Source: Arthrobacter sp. ISL-65 | GTDB taxonomy: Bacteria; Actinomycetota; Actinomycetes; Actinomycetales; Micrococcaceae | DNA: 43,426 nucleotides | Assembly (NCBI RefSeq): GCF_018613795.1 | Contig: NZ_JAGGPN010000068.1 | Span: 1 to 43,426, forward strand | Direction: 5' to 3' | Shown: positions 8,233 to 16,175 of the stretch, piece after piece | Layout of the letters: each line of letters begins with the position of its first letter | Numbering within the stretch: the first letter of the stretch is position 1 | Translations under genes and position numbers: made by a program | Notes under the pieces: model-generated | What the model was told of the DNA's origin: nothing | What the model saw: the letters and a program-made list of their open reading frames with translations, nothing else | Database searches by the model: none

Positions 8233-8582
8233 CGTGTACCGTCCTTACCCCGCTCCACACGGGTTGAGAGACAGCATGCTTCAGCGCGCGGATGCATGAC
8301 GGCTTTGTCATGCGCTCTCAACAAGATTGTAAAGATGCGTTCAACCCAGTGGGCCGCCGGAGTAGCCATCCCGGCGGTGGTCCGGCCCATGCAACGCTTC
8401 CGCACGAGCAGCATGGCTGGATTTTCGTCTCTATTGCCACGTCTCGTTCTTTCGGTCCCGAACGCCGGCCCAAACACCAAACTCGGCCAGTTTTCAATGT
8501 GGCCCAGCGAGATTTTCGAGGCTGTTCAGGCAGGAACGCAGGTTCTAGGCTTAGCCTCACTCATCCGACCCTGGAGGCTCTT
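8233..8582. other. Intergenic, divergent promoter region
   Basis: About 350 bases separate the divergent GAF-phosphatase and the small membrane protein gene. No coding frame is supported. It must contain both promoters, but I could not assign hexamers with confidence. Confidence 0.4.
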
Positions 8583-9044
8583 GTGCATACCTCTGAAGAA
8601 ATCGACCGCGCGGCTCAAGCACGCCATCTCCAAGAAGTCCTCATCACTCGCCTGGCCAAGGGCAGGGAATGGGCGACACCCGGCATTGAAGCGGCCTTGC
8701 GCCGTATGCTGACACGAATCGACAGTGGTCTTGAAGCAGCGTCGCCACGCCTGCAGGTGAGTTTGCGGACGATCGCCGACGAACTGGCCGGGGGAGTGGA
8801 AGCGGCGACCCCGAGGCTCCATGAGCGGATAGCGCGGCTTATCCCCGAACCAGACCCGCCCGCACAAGACCTCGCATCTCAAAAGCCGAGCCGGAGGGTG
8901 TGGCTGCTCGCCGCAGTCGCCGCGGTTGCTGTGGCTGGCGGTCTCGCCGTGTGGAAAGCAGTGCGTCCGGTTCCCGAACCGGCCATTGCACCTGCGGGGG
9001 AGACAGCCGGAGACCAGCCGGTCCAGACAGTACCCCCGGCCTGA
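8583..9044 (+). CDS. Small membrane protein with three 22-residue repeats
   Basis: From the GTG at 8583, six bases after a GGAGG ribosome binding site, the protein is 153 aa. Residues about 30-95 hold three successive units of about 22 residues. Each starts A-(T/S)-P followed by Gly or Arg and a hydrophobic residue, and the first two end in Glu-Ala. This predicts stacked amphipathic helices. A single membrane segment (about 105-125, VWLLAAVAAVAVAGGLAVW) is followed by a short Pro/Glu-rich tail. It looks like a membrane-anchored protein with a long helical cytoplasmic part, of a kind common beside actinobacterial stress genes. The function is unknown. The frame is open upstream to 8292, but that part lacks similarity to anything. 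Confidence 0.68.
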   Translation: MHTSEEIDRAAQARHLQEVLITRLAKGREWATPGIEAALRRMLTRIDSGLEAASPRLQVSLRTIADELAGGVEAATPRLHERIARLIPEPDPPAQDLASQKPSRRVWLLAAVAAVAVAGGLAVWKAVRPVPEPAIAPAGETAGDQPVQTVPPA

Positions 9045-9667
9045 CCCTCACCCTCGACGAAGGCCACAGGACCGGGCCCACCGGAGTGGCCGGAGGGACC
9101 GATGGCGAAAGAATCGGCGGCCGCGCCCTGAGCCCCTTTCACCAGGCCGGCACCACCGCGACCGTGGCGCATATCCACTACAGCCTGCTGGGAGGTTTTC
9201 AACCTCCGCCCCTAACCCCCGTCAAGGACGGCCCCCCGAAGACGCGTCGGACACGGACGGCGGGCCTGGTGGTTCATCCGTCACGGGCGACGTGGTCTGG
9301 CCCTTGCTCGGCAACGAACACCAAGCCCAAGGACCTTTGAAGCGGGAAACCCATGACTGAGTGACCGGCCTTCTGAACGAACAGCATTCCTGGGCCTGAC
9401 CGCGGATGAATTGCGCTGACAGAGGGGCACGACAACTCGCTGCGTACCGGATCGGGATTGAAAACAGGGTGTCTGGCGGACGATACGGTAAGTAGACTTA
9501 TTATATCCATCCAGGTCCATCGGACGGCGGGTAATGCAACAGCCAGACAACCCGATCGGTGGTATCCAGGAGGAGGGCCGGGACCGCGGCCCGGGCGGAG
9601 CATGACCTGGTCTATTGCTTGGGATGGATTCCTCTCCGGCCCACACAACGATGAAGGGAAGATCAGC
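9045..9667. other. Intergenic region upstream of csbD-like gene
   Basis: No supported coding sequence. It contains the palindromic AAG-N4-CTT site at 9489-9500, in an AT-rich stretch that is the best promoter candidate for the CsbD gene. Confidence 0.4.
9489..9500. promoter_or_regulatory. Candidate operator, inverted repeat TAAGT-AG-ACTTA
   Basis: A perfect 5-bp inverted repeat with a two-base spacer, followed by AT-rich TTATATCC, 168 bases upstream of the CsbD gene. A related AAG-N4-CTT dyad lies upstream of the PRC-barrel gene at 12885. Shared regulation of the stress genes is an inference. Confidence 0.35.
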
Positions 9668-9865
9668 ATGGGAATCGGTGACAAGATCAAGCACGCCGCC
9701 GAGGAGGCTCGCGGCAAGATCAAGACAAAGACGGGCGAAGCAACCGGCAACGACCGGCTTAAGGCTGAAGGCACGGTCGAGCAGGCCGACGCCAAGTTGA
9801 AGACTGCAGGTGACAAAGCCAAAGACGCAGAGAAGGACGCGAAGGATAAGCTGGACGGCACATAG
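9668..9865 (+). CDS. CsbD-family stress-response protein
   Basis: This 65-aa, highly charged, Lys/Ala/Glu/Asp-rich protein has the CsbD pattern: a start in MGIGDKIKHAAEEARGKIK, a central KTGEATGNDRLKAEG motif and a helical tail repeating ADAKLK/AGDKAKDAEKDAK. CsbD proteins are strongly induced under general stress in many bacteria, but their biochemical role is unknown. The ATG at 9668 follows AAGGGAAG. The frame is open upstream, but only this part has family similarity. It is followed by a second Lys/Ala-rich short frame and then the YihY/BrkB gene. Confidence 0.88.
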   Translation: MGIGDKIKHAAEEARGKIKTKTGEATGNDRLKAEGTVEQADAKLKTAGDKAKDAEKDAKDKLDGT

Positions 9866-9924
9866 GCCGCCGGCCCGATCAGGCGCACGCTTTCCAGGGC
9901 CTGAAGGAACCAGCCCAGGAAGCT

Positions 9925-10047
9925 ATGCAGAACGTCAAGGAAACTGCCACCGAAGCCGCCGAGAACGTCAAGGGAGAGGGCCAGGCGGCAGTTTCCGACG
10001 TCAAGGACAGTGCGGCGGAGGCCAAGGACCGCGTCCAGAACACCTGA
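9925..10047 (+). CDS. Possible 40-aa Ala/Lys/Glu-rich helical protein
   Basis: A short frame starting at ATG 9925 and ending at TGA 10047 encodes an amphipathic, charged helix (MQNVKETATEAAENVKGEG, ending KDSAAEAKDRVQNT) with composition very like the CsbD protein just upstream. The similar-looking sequence extends upstream of the ATG (LKEPAQEA) in the same frame, without a start. It may therefore be the tail of a longer gene broken from the CsbD gene by a frameshift, or a true small protein. An AGGA sits very close to the ATG. The amino-acid pattern makes it more likely coding than not. Confidence 0.45.
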   Translation: MQNVKETATEAAENVKGEGQAAVSDVKDSAAEAKDRVQNT

Positions 10048-10115
10048 CGCTGCATCACGGGCGTGCCAGTCGAGGATTGGCCTGCCCATCATGGCCCAGT
10101 AAGGAGGAGGGTCCC

Positions 10116-11207
10116 ATGGCCACCAATGAAGCCCCGGAATCAAGCACGTCCAAGGCGGACACTGCGCCCGCTCCGGATGACGAACGCAAGCCAGGCAGCC
10201 CCACGGATGTGACCAAGCCGTCCTGGAAATACATTGCCAGGAAAACCCTTCGGGAGTTTAGCCAGGATCAATGTCCCGACCTCGCCGCTGCCCTCACGTA
10301 CTACGCTGTCTTCTCCCTTTTCCCGGCGCTGCTTGCGCTCGTTTCCCTTCTTGGCATCTTTGGGCAGGCAGAAAAGACGACGGGGGCACTACTGGAAATC
10401 GTCCGGGGCGTCGCGCCCGGGCAGACTGTGGACATGATCAAAGGACCGATCCAGGAGCTGACCACCTCACCGGCGGCCGGCTTCACCCTGGTCATCGGCC
10501 TAGCAACGGCCCTTTGGTCCGCTTCGGGCTACGTGGGCGCGTTCGGCCGTGCCATGAACCGGGTTTATGAAATCGATGAAGGCCGCGGCTTCGTCAAGCT
10601 CCGCGGAACCATGCTCGGCGTGACGGTCCTTTCCGTGGTCATCGTGGCGCTGCTCGCGGCCATGCTCGTGATCAGCGGCCCCGTGGCCGAAGCAGTCGGA
10701 GGCGTCCTGGGACTGGGCGGGGTGTTCCTTACGGTTTGGAACATTGCCAAGTGGCCGGTCATCGTCGCGCTGGTAATCGTGGTCATCGCCATCCTGTACT
10801 ACGCCACCCCCAACGTCCGGCAGCCCAAGTTCCGCTGGATGAGCATCGGCTCCTTCATCGCCCTGATGGCGTTCGTGCTTGCCTCAGTCGGGTTCGGCTT
10901 CTATGTTGCCAACTTCAGCAACTACAACAAGACCTACGGCGCGATCGGCGGCGTGATCGTCATGCTCCTGTGGCTCTGGATCCTGAACATGTCGCTGCTG
11001 TTCGGAGCCGAGCTCGACGCCGAAACAGAACGCGGCCGGGAGTTGCAGGCGGGCATCGAGGCGGAGGAAACCATTCAGCTGCCGCCACGCGGCACGAAGA
11101 AGAGCGACAAACTTCATGAGCAGGAGGAGGAAGACATCCAGCGCGGCCGGGAACTGCGCGAACAGCAGAGCCCCGGTAACCGCCCGGCAGGGCCCGAGAA
11201 CAGTTGA
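10116..11207 (+). CDS. YihY/virulence factor BrkB family membrane protein
   Basis: The 363-aa protein has the YihY/BrkB fold: a polar N-terminal tail (1-50), the conserved AALTYYAVFSLFPALLALV segment (about 65-83), further membrane helices near 125-150, 170-195, 210-230, 245-265 and 280-300, and a charged C-terminal tail of about 60 residues. The conserved ATALWSASGYVGAFGRAMN and LLWLWILNMSLLFGAELDAE motifs are present. These proteins were once annotated as RNase BN. Their actual function, perhaps transport or envelope integrity, is unresolved. The start is certain, with an AAGGAGGAGGG ribosome binding site just before ATG 10116. Confidence 0.92.
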   Translation: MATNEAPESSTSKADTAPAPDDERKPGSPTDVTKPSWKYIARKTLREFSQDQCPDLAAALTYYAVFSLFPALLALVSLLGIFGQAEKTTGALLEIVRGVAPGQTVDMIKGPIQELTTSPAAGFTLVIGLATALWSASGYVGAFGRAMNRVYEIDEGRGFVKLRGTMLGVTVLSVVIVALLAAMLVISGPVAEAVGGVLGLGGVFLTVWNIAKWPVIVALVIVVIAILYYATPNVRQPKFRWMSIGSFIALMAFVLASVGFGFYVANFSNYNKTYGAIGGVIVMLLWLWILNMSLLFGAELDAETERGRELQAGIEAEETIQLPPRGTKKSDKLHEQEEEDIQRGRELREQQSPGNRPAGPENS

Positions 11208-11292
11208 TCCCCGGCACGGAACGCCATCAGGGACAGGGCTGCCGGTTCCTGATTCCTGGGGGATGCCGTTCCCCCCCGTCGTCGGGTCCGCG

Positions 11293-11700
11293 TCAGGGGG
11301 TTAACGCGTCGTCCGCGCCCGTTCTCCTGCGCAGGCTGCGCCCGATGATGATGGCGATAAGCGCCCCGGCGACGGCGCATACTCCGGCAACCAGGGCCTG
11401 GCTCCGCTGCTGGTGTTCCGCCTGATAGGTTTTGGCCTGCTGGGCCAGCCGGTCCAGCCGGGCCTGGGCGGATGCCACCGCGCCGGCGGCCTGTTCTTTA
11501 CCCGATGTCAGGCTGCTCGTGGCCTGGTCTTTCAGGGACGCGGCCTTGTTTTTGGCCTGTGCCTTGACGTCGAGTTTGGTGGTGAGGGCTTGGACGGTTT
11601 GGCCGAGCTCTTCGCGGGTCTGTTCGATGTCATGCTTGATGTCCTCGATCCCGGCGTCCTTGGACGGTTCCGGGTTAGGAGGGGTGACGGAGGTACTCAT
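11293..11700 (-). CDS. DUF3618 domain protein
   Basis: The 135-aa protein carries the DUF3618 signature DIKHDIEQTREELGQTV followed by ALTTKLDVKAQAK (about residues 20-52). Then come a long charged helix and one C-terminal membrane helix (about 103-121) with an Arg-rich end (RSLRRRTG). DUF3618 proteins are small membrane-anchored coiled proteins that usually sit beside Holin-X genes in actinobacteria, as here. The start ATG overlaps the stop of the upstream Holin-X gene by four bases, so the two are coupled. Function is unknown. Confidence 0.88.
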   Translation of the reverse strand: MSTSVTPPNPEPSKDAGIEDIKHDIEQTREELGQTVQALTTKLDVKAQAKNKAASLKDQATSSLTSGKEQAAGAVASAQARLDRLAQQAKTYQAEHQQRSQALVAGVCAVAGALIAIIIGRSLRRRTGADDALTP

Positions 11701-12110
11701 TTGCGTCTGTGCTCCTTGACCTCTTGAATGTCCCGCTTGACACTGTCGACGGCGGCTTCCGGCGCCGGCGGGCCGGCCTCTTTGACTTCCTTCCTGCCGA
11801 CAAGGGCCGCGATTCCGGCGGCGATCAGCAGCACCACGGAAACGATCAGAGCACTGAGCCAGGCGGGAAGAACCAGGGCCAGGGCCAGGATCGCCGTGGT
11901 GATCAGGCCCGCGGCACCAAAAAACGCCAGAAGCCCTGCCCCGCCGAAAAGACCGGCCCCGCGCCCGGCGTGCCTGCCCTTCTCCTTCAGCTCGGCCTGG
12001 GCCAGCCGCAGCTCGTCACGGACCAGCCGGGAGGTCTGCTGCGACAGCTCGGTCATCAGCTCCGCGACCGGACGGTCATCGGAAGCGCCGGGTTTTTCCG
12101 TGGTATCCAT
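11697..12110 (-). CDS. Actinobacterial Holin-X / phage-holin-like membrane protein (DUF1469-type)
   Basis: The 137-aa protein has an amphipathic N-terminal helix (VAELMTELSQQTSRLVRDELRLAQAELKEK region) followed by a Gly/Ala-rich pair of membrane helices (about 55-80 and 85-108) and a charged C-terminal tail. This is the pattern of the Actinobacterial Putative Holin-X superfamily. Despite the name it is a chromosomal housekeeping or stress gene. No lysin, terminase or tail genes are present. It is the first gene of a two-gene operon with the DUF3618 gene. An AGGAGTACAG ribosome binding site precedes ATG 12110. Confidence 0.88.
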   Translation of the reverse strand: MDTTEKPGASDDRPVAELMTELSQQTSRLVRDELRLAQAELKEKGRHAGRGAGLFGGAGLLAFFGAAGLITTAILALALVLPAWLSALIVSVVLLIAAGIAALVGRKEVKEAGPPAPEAAVDSVKRDIQEVKEHRRK

Positions 12111-12379
12111 CTGTACTCCTCACCGTGGGATTCGTCATGATGCGGTTCCTCAGGGTGCGGTCCGTGGGTTCTGTGCCGAGGAACGGCACTTGGTTCTCAT
12201 CTGCTCGCTCCCTGCCCGTGCCGGTGCTGCATAGGTCGAATCTAACTCCGATGAGCGCCGGTGTCACGGGGGTGAGTAAGCCGCAACGGGTTATGCCGCT
12301 GCGGCGTTTGGAGTAGTTTTGGAAGCCACCGGGGCGAAGGTGCCCGCGGTGTCCGGCCGCTGTTGCACCCGAGGACGTC

Positions 12380-12673
12380 ATGGCTCAGAAACAAACCAGC
12401 AAACCAGCAAAAATCCTGTACCGGCCGATCGGGCTGGCCTCAGGCGTGATCGGCGGCGTCATCGCCGGACAGGTGTTTAAGCAGGTATGGAAACACGCCG
12501 CGCCCGGGGACCGGGACGAGGCCCCCAAGTCCCTGTCCACCGGTTACGCCTTGAAAGAGATCCTGATCGCTGCCGCCATTCAGGGCGCCATCTTCGCCGT
12601 GATCAAGACGGTCCTGGACCGCGGCGGTGCGAGGCTCTTCGAGCGCTGGACCGGAGAATGGCCCGGAGAGTAA
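12380..12673 (+). CDS. DUF4235 small membrane protein
   Basis: This 97-aa protein matches the actinobacterial DUF4235 family: a first membrane helix in LYRPIGLASGVIGGVIAGQV (about 13-32), a KQVWKHA segment, and a second helix YALKEILIAAAIQGAIFAV (about 55-73), ending in a conserved FERWTGEWPG-like tail. The family is about 90-100 aa, so the gene is complete. It is divergently oriented from the Holin-X/DUF3618 pair with about 270 bases between. Function is unknown; its company suggests envelope or stress physiology. Confidence 0.88.
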   Translation: MAQKQTSKPAKILYRPIGLASGVIGGVIAGQVFKQVWKHAAPGDRDEAPKSLSTGYALKEILIAAAIQGAIFAVIKTVLDRGGARLFERWTGEWPGE

Positions 12674-13153
12674 GTGCCCGCTTCCGCTTGGTAGCCGCGG
12701 CTTGACCCTGAAGCAGCCTCTTTTGACCGTGCCAGGAAGCGTCTGAGAAAGTCCTGGTCCACTCCCGGGCAGTAACAGGGCCGCTGGGTCGGCTGACGCC
12801 TGCTGACCTCCATGAACCGGTGCAACAGCGCGGGTGCGTGGAGCATGCTTCCAGACCGCCCGCACGGACAAGCGGAAAATTACTAAGCATACTTGCTTTT
12901 AAGGGGGATGGCGTGCCTAGGCTAGTAGCAGAAGAGTTCGTCTTTGTCCCGGTATGGAGTCCGTGGTCATGCCTCTCGCCGGAGGTCTACAGGGAAAGGG
13001 AACCCCGGGGTCCCGGCGAGCAAGGGTGATGGAATCCCCGTTCCCTAAGTCGTGCTCTTCCTGGTCATCGGAGGCTGACCCGGTTAACCGGGTGACGACG
13101 CTGAAACTTCGAACAACCCATCCAGAATCCAGAATCCTATTTAAGGAGTCATC
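12674..13153. other. Intergenic region upstream of PRC-barrel gene
   Basis: No coding sequence is supported. It contains the AT-rich dyad at 12885-12898 and the AAGGAG ribosome binding site of the next gene at 13143. Confidence 0.4.
12885..12898. promoter_or_regulatory. Candidate operator, inverted repeat AAGCA-TACT-TGCTT
   Basis: A perfect 5-bp inverted repeat with a four-base spacer in an AT-rich island, 256 bases upstream of the PRC-barrel gene. The core AAG-N4-CTT is shared with the site at 9489-9500 upstream of CsbD. The regulator is unknown. Confidence 0.35.
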
Positions 13154-14008
13154 ATGATCACCAACGAGCATATCGACGCCCTTCTCGGCGGCAGGGGAGA
13201 CGTCCTGGGCACCGACGGGGAGAAAATAGGCGGCGTCGGCCAGGTCTATGCCGACGATGACACCGGCCAGCCCAAATGGGTCACGGTGAAGACGGGCCTG
13301 TTCGGCACCAAGGAGTCCTTCGTCCCGCTGGAAGGCGCCCGCCAGCAGGGCGATGACCTTGTCGTGGCGTACAGCAAGGACCAGATCAAAGACGCCCCGG
13401 GCGTCGATCCTGACGGGCATCTGGACCCGGCCGAGGAGGACCGGCTCTACCAGCACTACCAGCTCGGCGGCGGCCAGCGCAGCTACACCGACGCCACCAC
13501 CGGCCGGGAGGAAACAGATGCCACCGGTGCTGCCGGCGGCTACAGGGACGTCTCGGACACCGGCGGCACCGGCGGCTACCGGGATGCCTCGGACACCGGC
13601 ACTGTCGGCAGGGACACTTCGGGTGGCACCACCGATGACGCGATGACCCGCTCCGAGGAACGCCTGAACGTGGGCACCGAGAAACAGGCCACCGGCCGGG
13701 CGCGGCTGCGCAAGTACGTCACCACCGAAAACGTCACCCAAACCGTCCCGGTCCAGCGCGAAGAGGTCCGGCTTGAACGCGAACCGATCACCGACGCGAA
13801 CCGCGACGAGGCCCTGTCCGGCCCGGATCTCACCGAGAGCGAACACGAGGTCACCCTGCACGAGGAACGCCCCGTCGTCGAAAAGGAAACCGTCCCCGTC
13901 GAACGGGTCCGCCTGGACAAGGAAACGGTCACCGACGAGGAAACCGTCAACGAGGAAGTCCGCAAGGAACAAATCGACACCGAAGGCACCGGCGACACCC
14001 GCCGCTAA
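13154..14008 (+). CDS. PRC-barrel and DUF2382 (YsnF/AvaK) stress protein
   Basis: This 284-aa protein has an N-terminal PRC-barrel-like domain (about 1-95, with LLGGRGDVLGTDGEKIGGV and WVTVKTGLFGTKESFVPL). A low-complexity Gly/Tyr/Thr/Asp linker (about 110-160) holds two near-identical TGGYRD-type repeats. A C-terminal DUF2382 domain (about 172-275) begins EERLNVGTEKQATGRARLRK and contains the repeated VxLxEExPVVE-type strands. YsnF/AvaK proteins are linked to general stress responses but have no defined biochemical role. The ATG at 13154 follows AAGGAGTCATC. It is monocistronic. Confidence 0.92.
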   Translation: MITNEHIDALLGGRGDVLGTDGEKIGGVGQVYADDDTGQPKWVTVKTGLFGTKESFVPLEGARQQGDDLVVAYSKDQIKDAPGVDPDGHLDPAEEDRLYQHYQLGGGQRSYTDATTGREETDATGAAGGYRDVSDTGGTGGYRDASDTGTVGRDTSGGTTDDAMTRSEERLNVGTEKQATGRARLRKYVTTENVTQTVPVQREEVRLEREPITDANRDEALSGPDLTESEHEVTLHEERPVVEKETVPVERVRLDKETVTDEETVNEEVRKEQIDTEGTGDTRR

Positions 14009-14707
14009 CCGGCACGCCGGCACCACTTCAGGCGGAAGGCAACGCAGGAACCCCACGGTCCGGTTCCCGCCCGAGGGGCATTGGCCAGGTGCAGGCCGGC
14101 AGCGGGACTCCGCCCGCAGCCGGCCTTGCCCGCCGGCAGCCGGGCCCAGTATGGCCGCAGGCGTAAGGACTTTCCGGCGCGGATGCGCGGTGGGACGATC
14201 CCCCTATGAAGGACAAAAAAGGACGATCCCGGCCTACGGGCCGACGCGCCAGGGGAACTTCCCACTGAGCGAGACTATGGCGGTTCGCCGGCGACCCCGG
14301 CTGCGGACCGTAGGTAAACGGCGGCGGGATGCCGAGGAGAAGCTGGAACACCACTGGCCCAGTCAATAATTCTCTTGTCGTCGTCGAAGGGTGAGATCGT
14401 CGATCGCTCCACGCCAACGGGCACGGGCACGGGGCAGCATGCCCGGAGCCGGAGCGTGTTGTCGTCCCTGCCCCCCGCATGGGATGTGCTCAAAACCGCT
14501 GCACGAAATCACAGGCTATGCAATGCGAAGAACGATGTTTGGTTGATCCTGGCACTCGGGATGGGCCTGCGCAGGGATCTATCTGCTCCTTACCGGACAG
14601 GCCATAGGTGCACCTGGGCGTCCGTTGGGGTTGCCGGGCACTGCACCAGTTCCATTCATTGTTTACTCGCCCGCCGATGGCAAGTGCCGGCGGTAGCGCA
14701 CCGGGGG
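14009..14707. other. Intergenic stretch, no supported gene
   Basis: About 700 bases between the convergent PRC-barrel and GH13 genes. Several open frames exist on both strands, but they have atypical composition and no family similarity. No clear terminator hairpin with a T tract was found. Confidence 0.4.
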
Positions 14708-16030
14708 TCAGCCCAGCACTGCCCATGACCGCGCGGCCAGGACAGCAAGTCCGCTGCTCCCGTCAGGGGTGGCGCGTCCTGCCAGCACTCGCGCGCTCGG
14801 TGTACGGACGGATTGGGGCTCGGTTGAGAGGTTCAGGGCAACGATGAGCTGTTCCGGACCACCGGCCGAGACCCGGTACACCAACACCTCGTTGGACAGC
14901 TGCAGCACCTCGGTCCGTGCCCGGTGCAGCCACGCATGGCGGCGGCGCAGGCCGATGAGTTCCTGGTGCAGTTCGAAGACGGGTCGCCCCACAGGTGACA
15001 GATCGCCGGGGGAAGCCGGAAAGAGCGGCCTGACGTCGTCATCGCCCCCTGCCCTGTCCTCCTTGATGCCGCGATAGGCCTGCTCGTCGCCGTAGTAGAT
15101 CGACGGCGTTCCGCCGAGCGTGAGCAGGACCACGACGGCGTGCGCGAGCAGCCCTGGATCCTCCAGCTTGCTCGCAATCCGTGTGACGTCGTGATTGCCG
15201 ATGAACGTGAGCGGCGCGAAAGACCCGAGCAGGGCGTTGTGCCGCTCCAGTGCCGCGGCGAGTTCGAAGAAGTTGCCGTCATTGAGTGAACTCCACACGG
15301 CCTTCCACAGCTCGTACTGGGTCGCGGAATCCAGCCCGCCTTTGCATACATCGGACGCGTAGTCGCCGTGAATGTACTCGCCCACGAAGTAGGCATCGGG
15401 GTGGGTTGCACGGACGCGTGCGGTCACGCCGGCCCAAAACGATGACGGGACGGCATACGCGGCGTCGAGGCGCCAGCCATCGGCCCCGCGACGCAACCAG
15501 TGGTCCATGACGTCCACGACGAAATCCGCGACGGCAGGCTCCTCATGGTTCAGCGCCACGAGGTGGTGGTGGCCCTCGAAGTCCCGGTACCCGGGCTCGA
15601 CGCCGGCCGTGGCTCCTTCGGGCCACTGCAGCGAGAACCAAGGGGCGGTGGCTGCGCCAGGACCCTCCCGGAGGACATGCTGGAAGGGCGGAAAGGAACG
15701 GCCGGTGTGGTTGAAGACGCCATCGAGCAGGATCCGCAGCCCGCGGCCGTGCGCCTCCGCGACCAGGCTGTCGAAGTCCTCGAGGGTCCCCAGTCGGGGG
15801 TCGATCCGGAAGTAGTCCGTGGTGTCGTAGCCGTGCGTCTCGGACGCGAAGACGGGACCGAGCGCCAGCCCCGACGCTCCGAGCTCCACTGCGTAGTCCA
15901 GCCATGGCACCAGATCCAGCAACCGGTGTGCAGCGGCGGGCTCCGCCGTCGCTGTCTTCTCGGCACCGACGAAGCCTAGCGGATACACGTGCCACCAGAT
16001 GGCGTGCTGGACCCAGCCGGGTTCGCTCAT
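14708..16030 (-). CDS. GH13 alpha-amylase-family glycosidase
   Basis: This 440-aa cytoplasmic (no signal peptide) GH13 enzyme has all four conserved regions: DGVFNH (103-108), GWRLDAA with nucleophile D189, general acid E218 in FVGEYI, and FIGNHD with H280/D281. The N terminus (WWHVYPLGF) and the short C-terminal beta domain resemble cyclomaltodextrinase, oligo-glucosidase or trehalose-synthase-type intracellular enzymes. The exact substrate cannot be fixed from sequence; alpha-glucans or maltooligosaccharides are likely. It stands alone, convergent with the upstream PRC-barrel gene. It could supply or remove glucan in the same stress island. Confidence 0.9.
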   Translation of the reverse strand: MSEPGWVQHAIWWHVYPLGFVGAEKTATAEPAAAHRLLDLVPWLDYAVELGASGLALGPVFASETHGYDTTDYFRIDPRLGTLEDFDSLVAEAHGRGLRILLDGVFNHTGRSFPPFQHVLREGPGAATAPWFSLQWPEGATAGVEPGYRDFEGHHHLVALNHEEPAVADFVVDVMDHWLRRGADGWRLDAAYAVPSSFWAGVTARVRATHPDAYFVGEYIHGDYASDVCKGGLDSATQYELWKAVWSSLNDGNFFELAAALERHNALLGSFAPLTFIGNHDVTRIASKLEDPGLLAHAVVVLLTLGGTPSIYYGDEQAYRGIKEDRAGGDDDVRPLFPASPGDLSPVGRPVFELHQELIGLRRRHAWLHRARTEVLQLSNEVLVYRVSAGGPEQLIVALNLSTEPQSVRTPSARVLAGRATPDGSSGLAVLAARSWAVLG

Positions 16031-16175
16031 GAGTGGGGCCTTTCCGTAGGTCGGTGACCAGCCTGTGGAAGGACCAGCGTGCCGTCCCCGGCAGGGCCGG
16101 CGTCCTGCCTAGCCTACGTCGACGAGAAGCTGGACGTCGACCGGTTCGAGGTCAGCCGCGTCGGCAATAAGAGTC

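Noticed and set aside
11697..12110. Prophage, suggested by the holin-like gene
   Set aside because: No lysin, portal, terminase or integrase is present. Holin-X proteins are normal actinobacterial chromosomal genes.
12917..14056. Minus-strand frame of 379 codons opposite the PRC-barrel gene
   Set aside because: The plus-strand PRC-barrel/DUF2382 gene is clear and has a good ribosome binding site. The repeats in the shadow only reflect the repeats of that gene.
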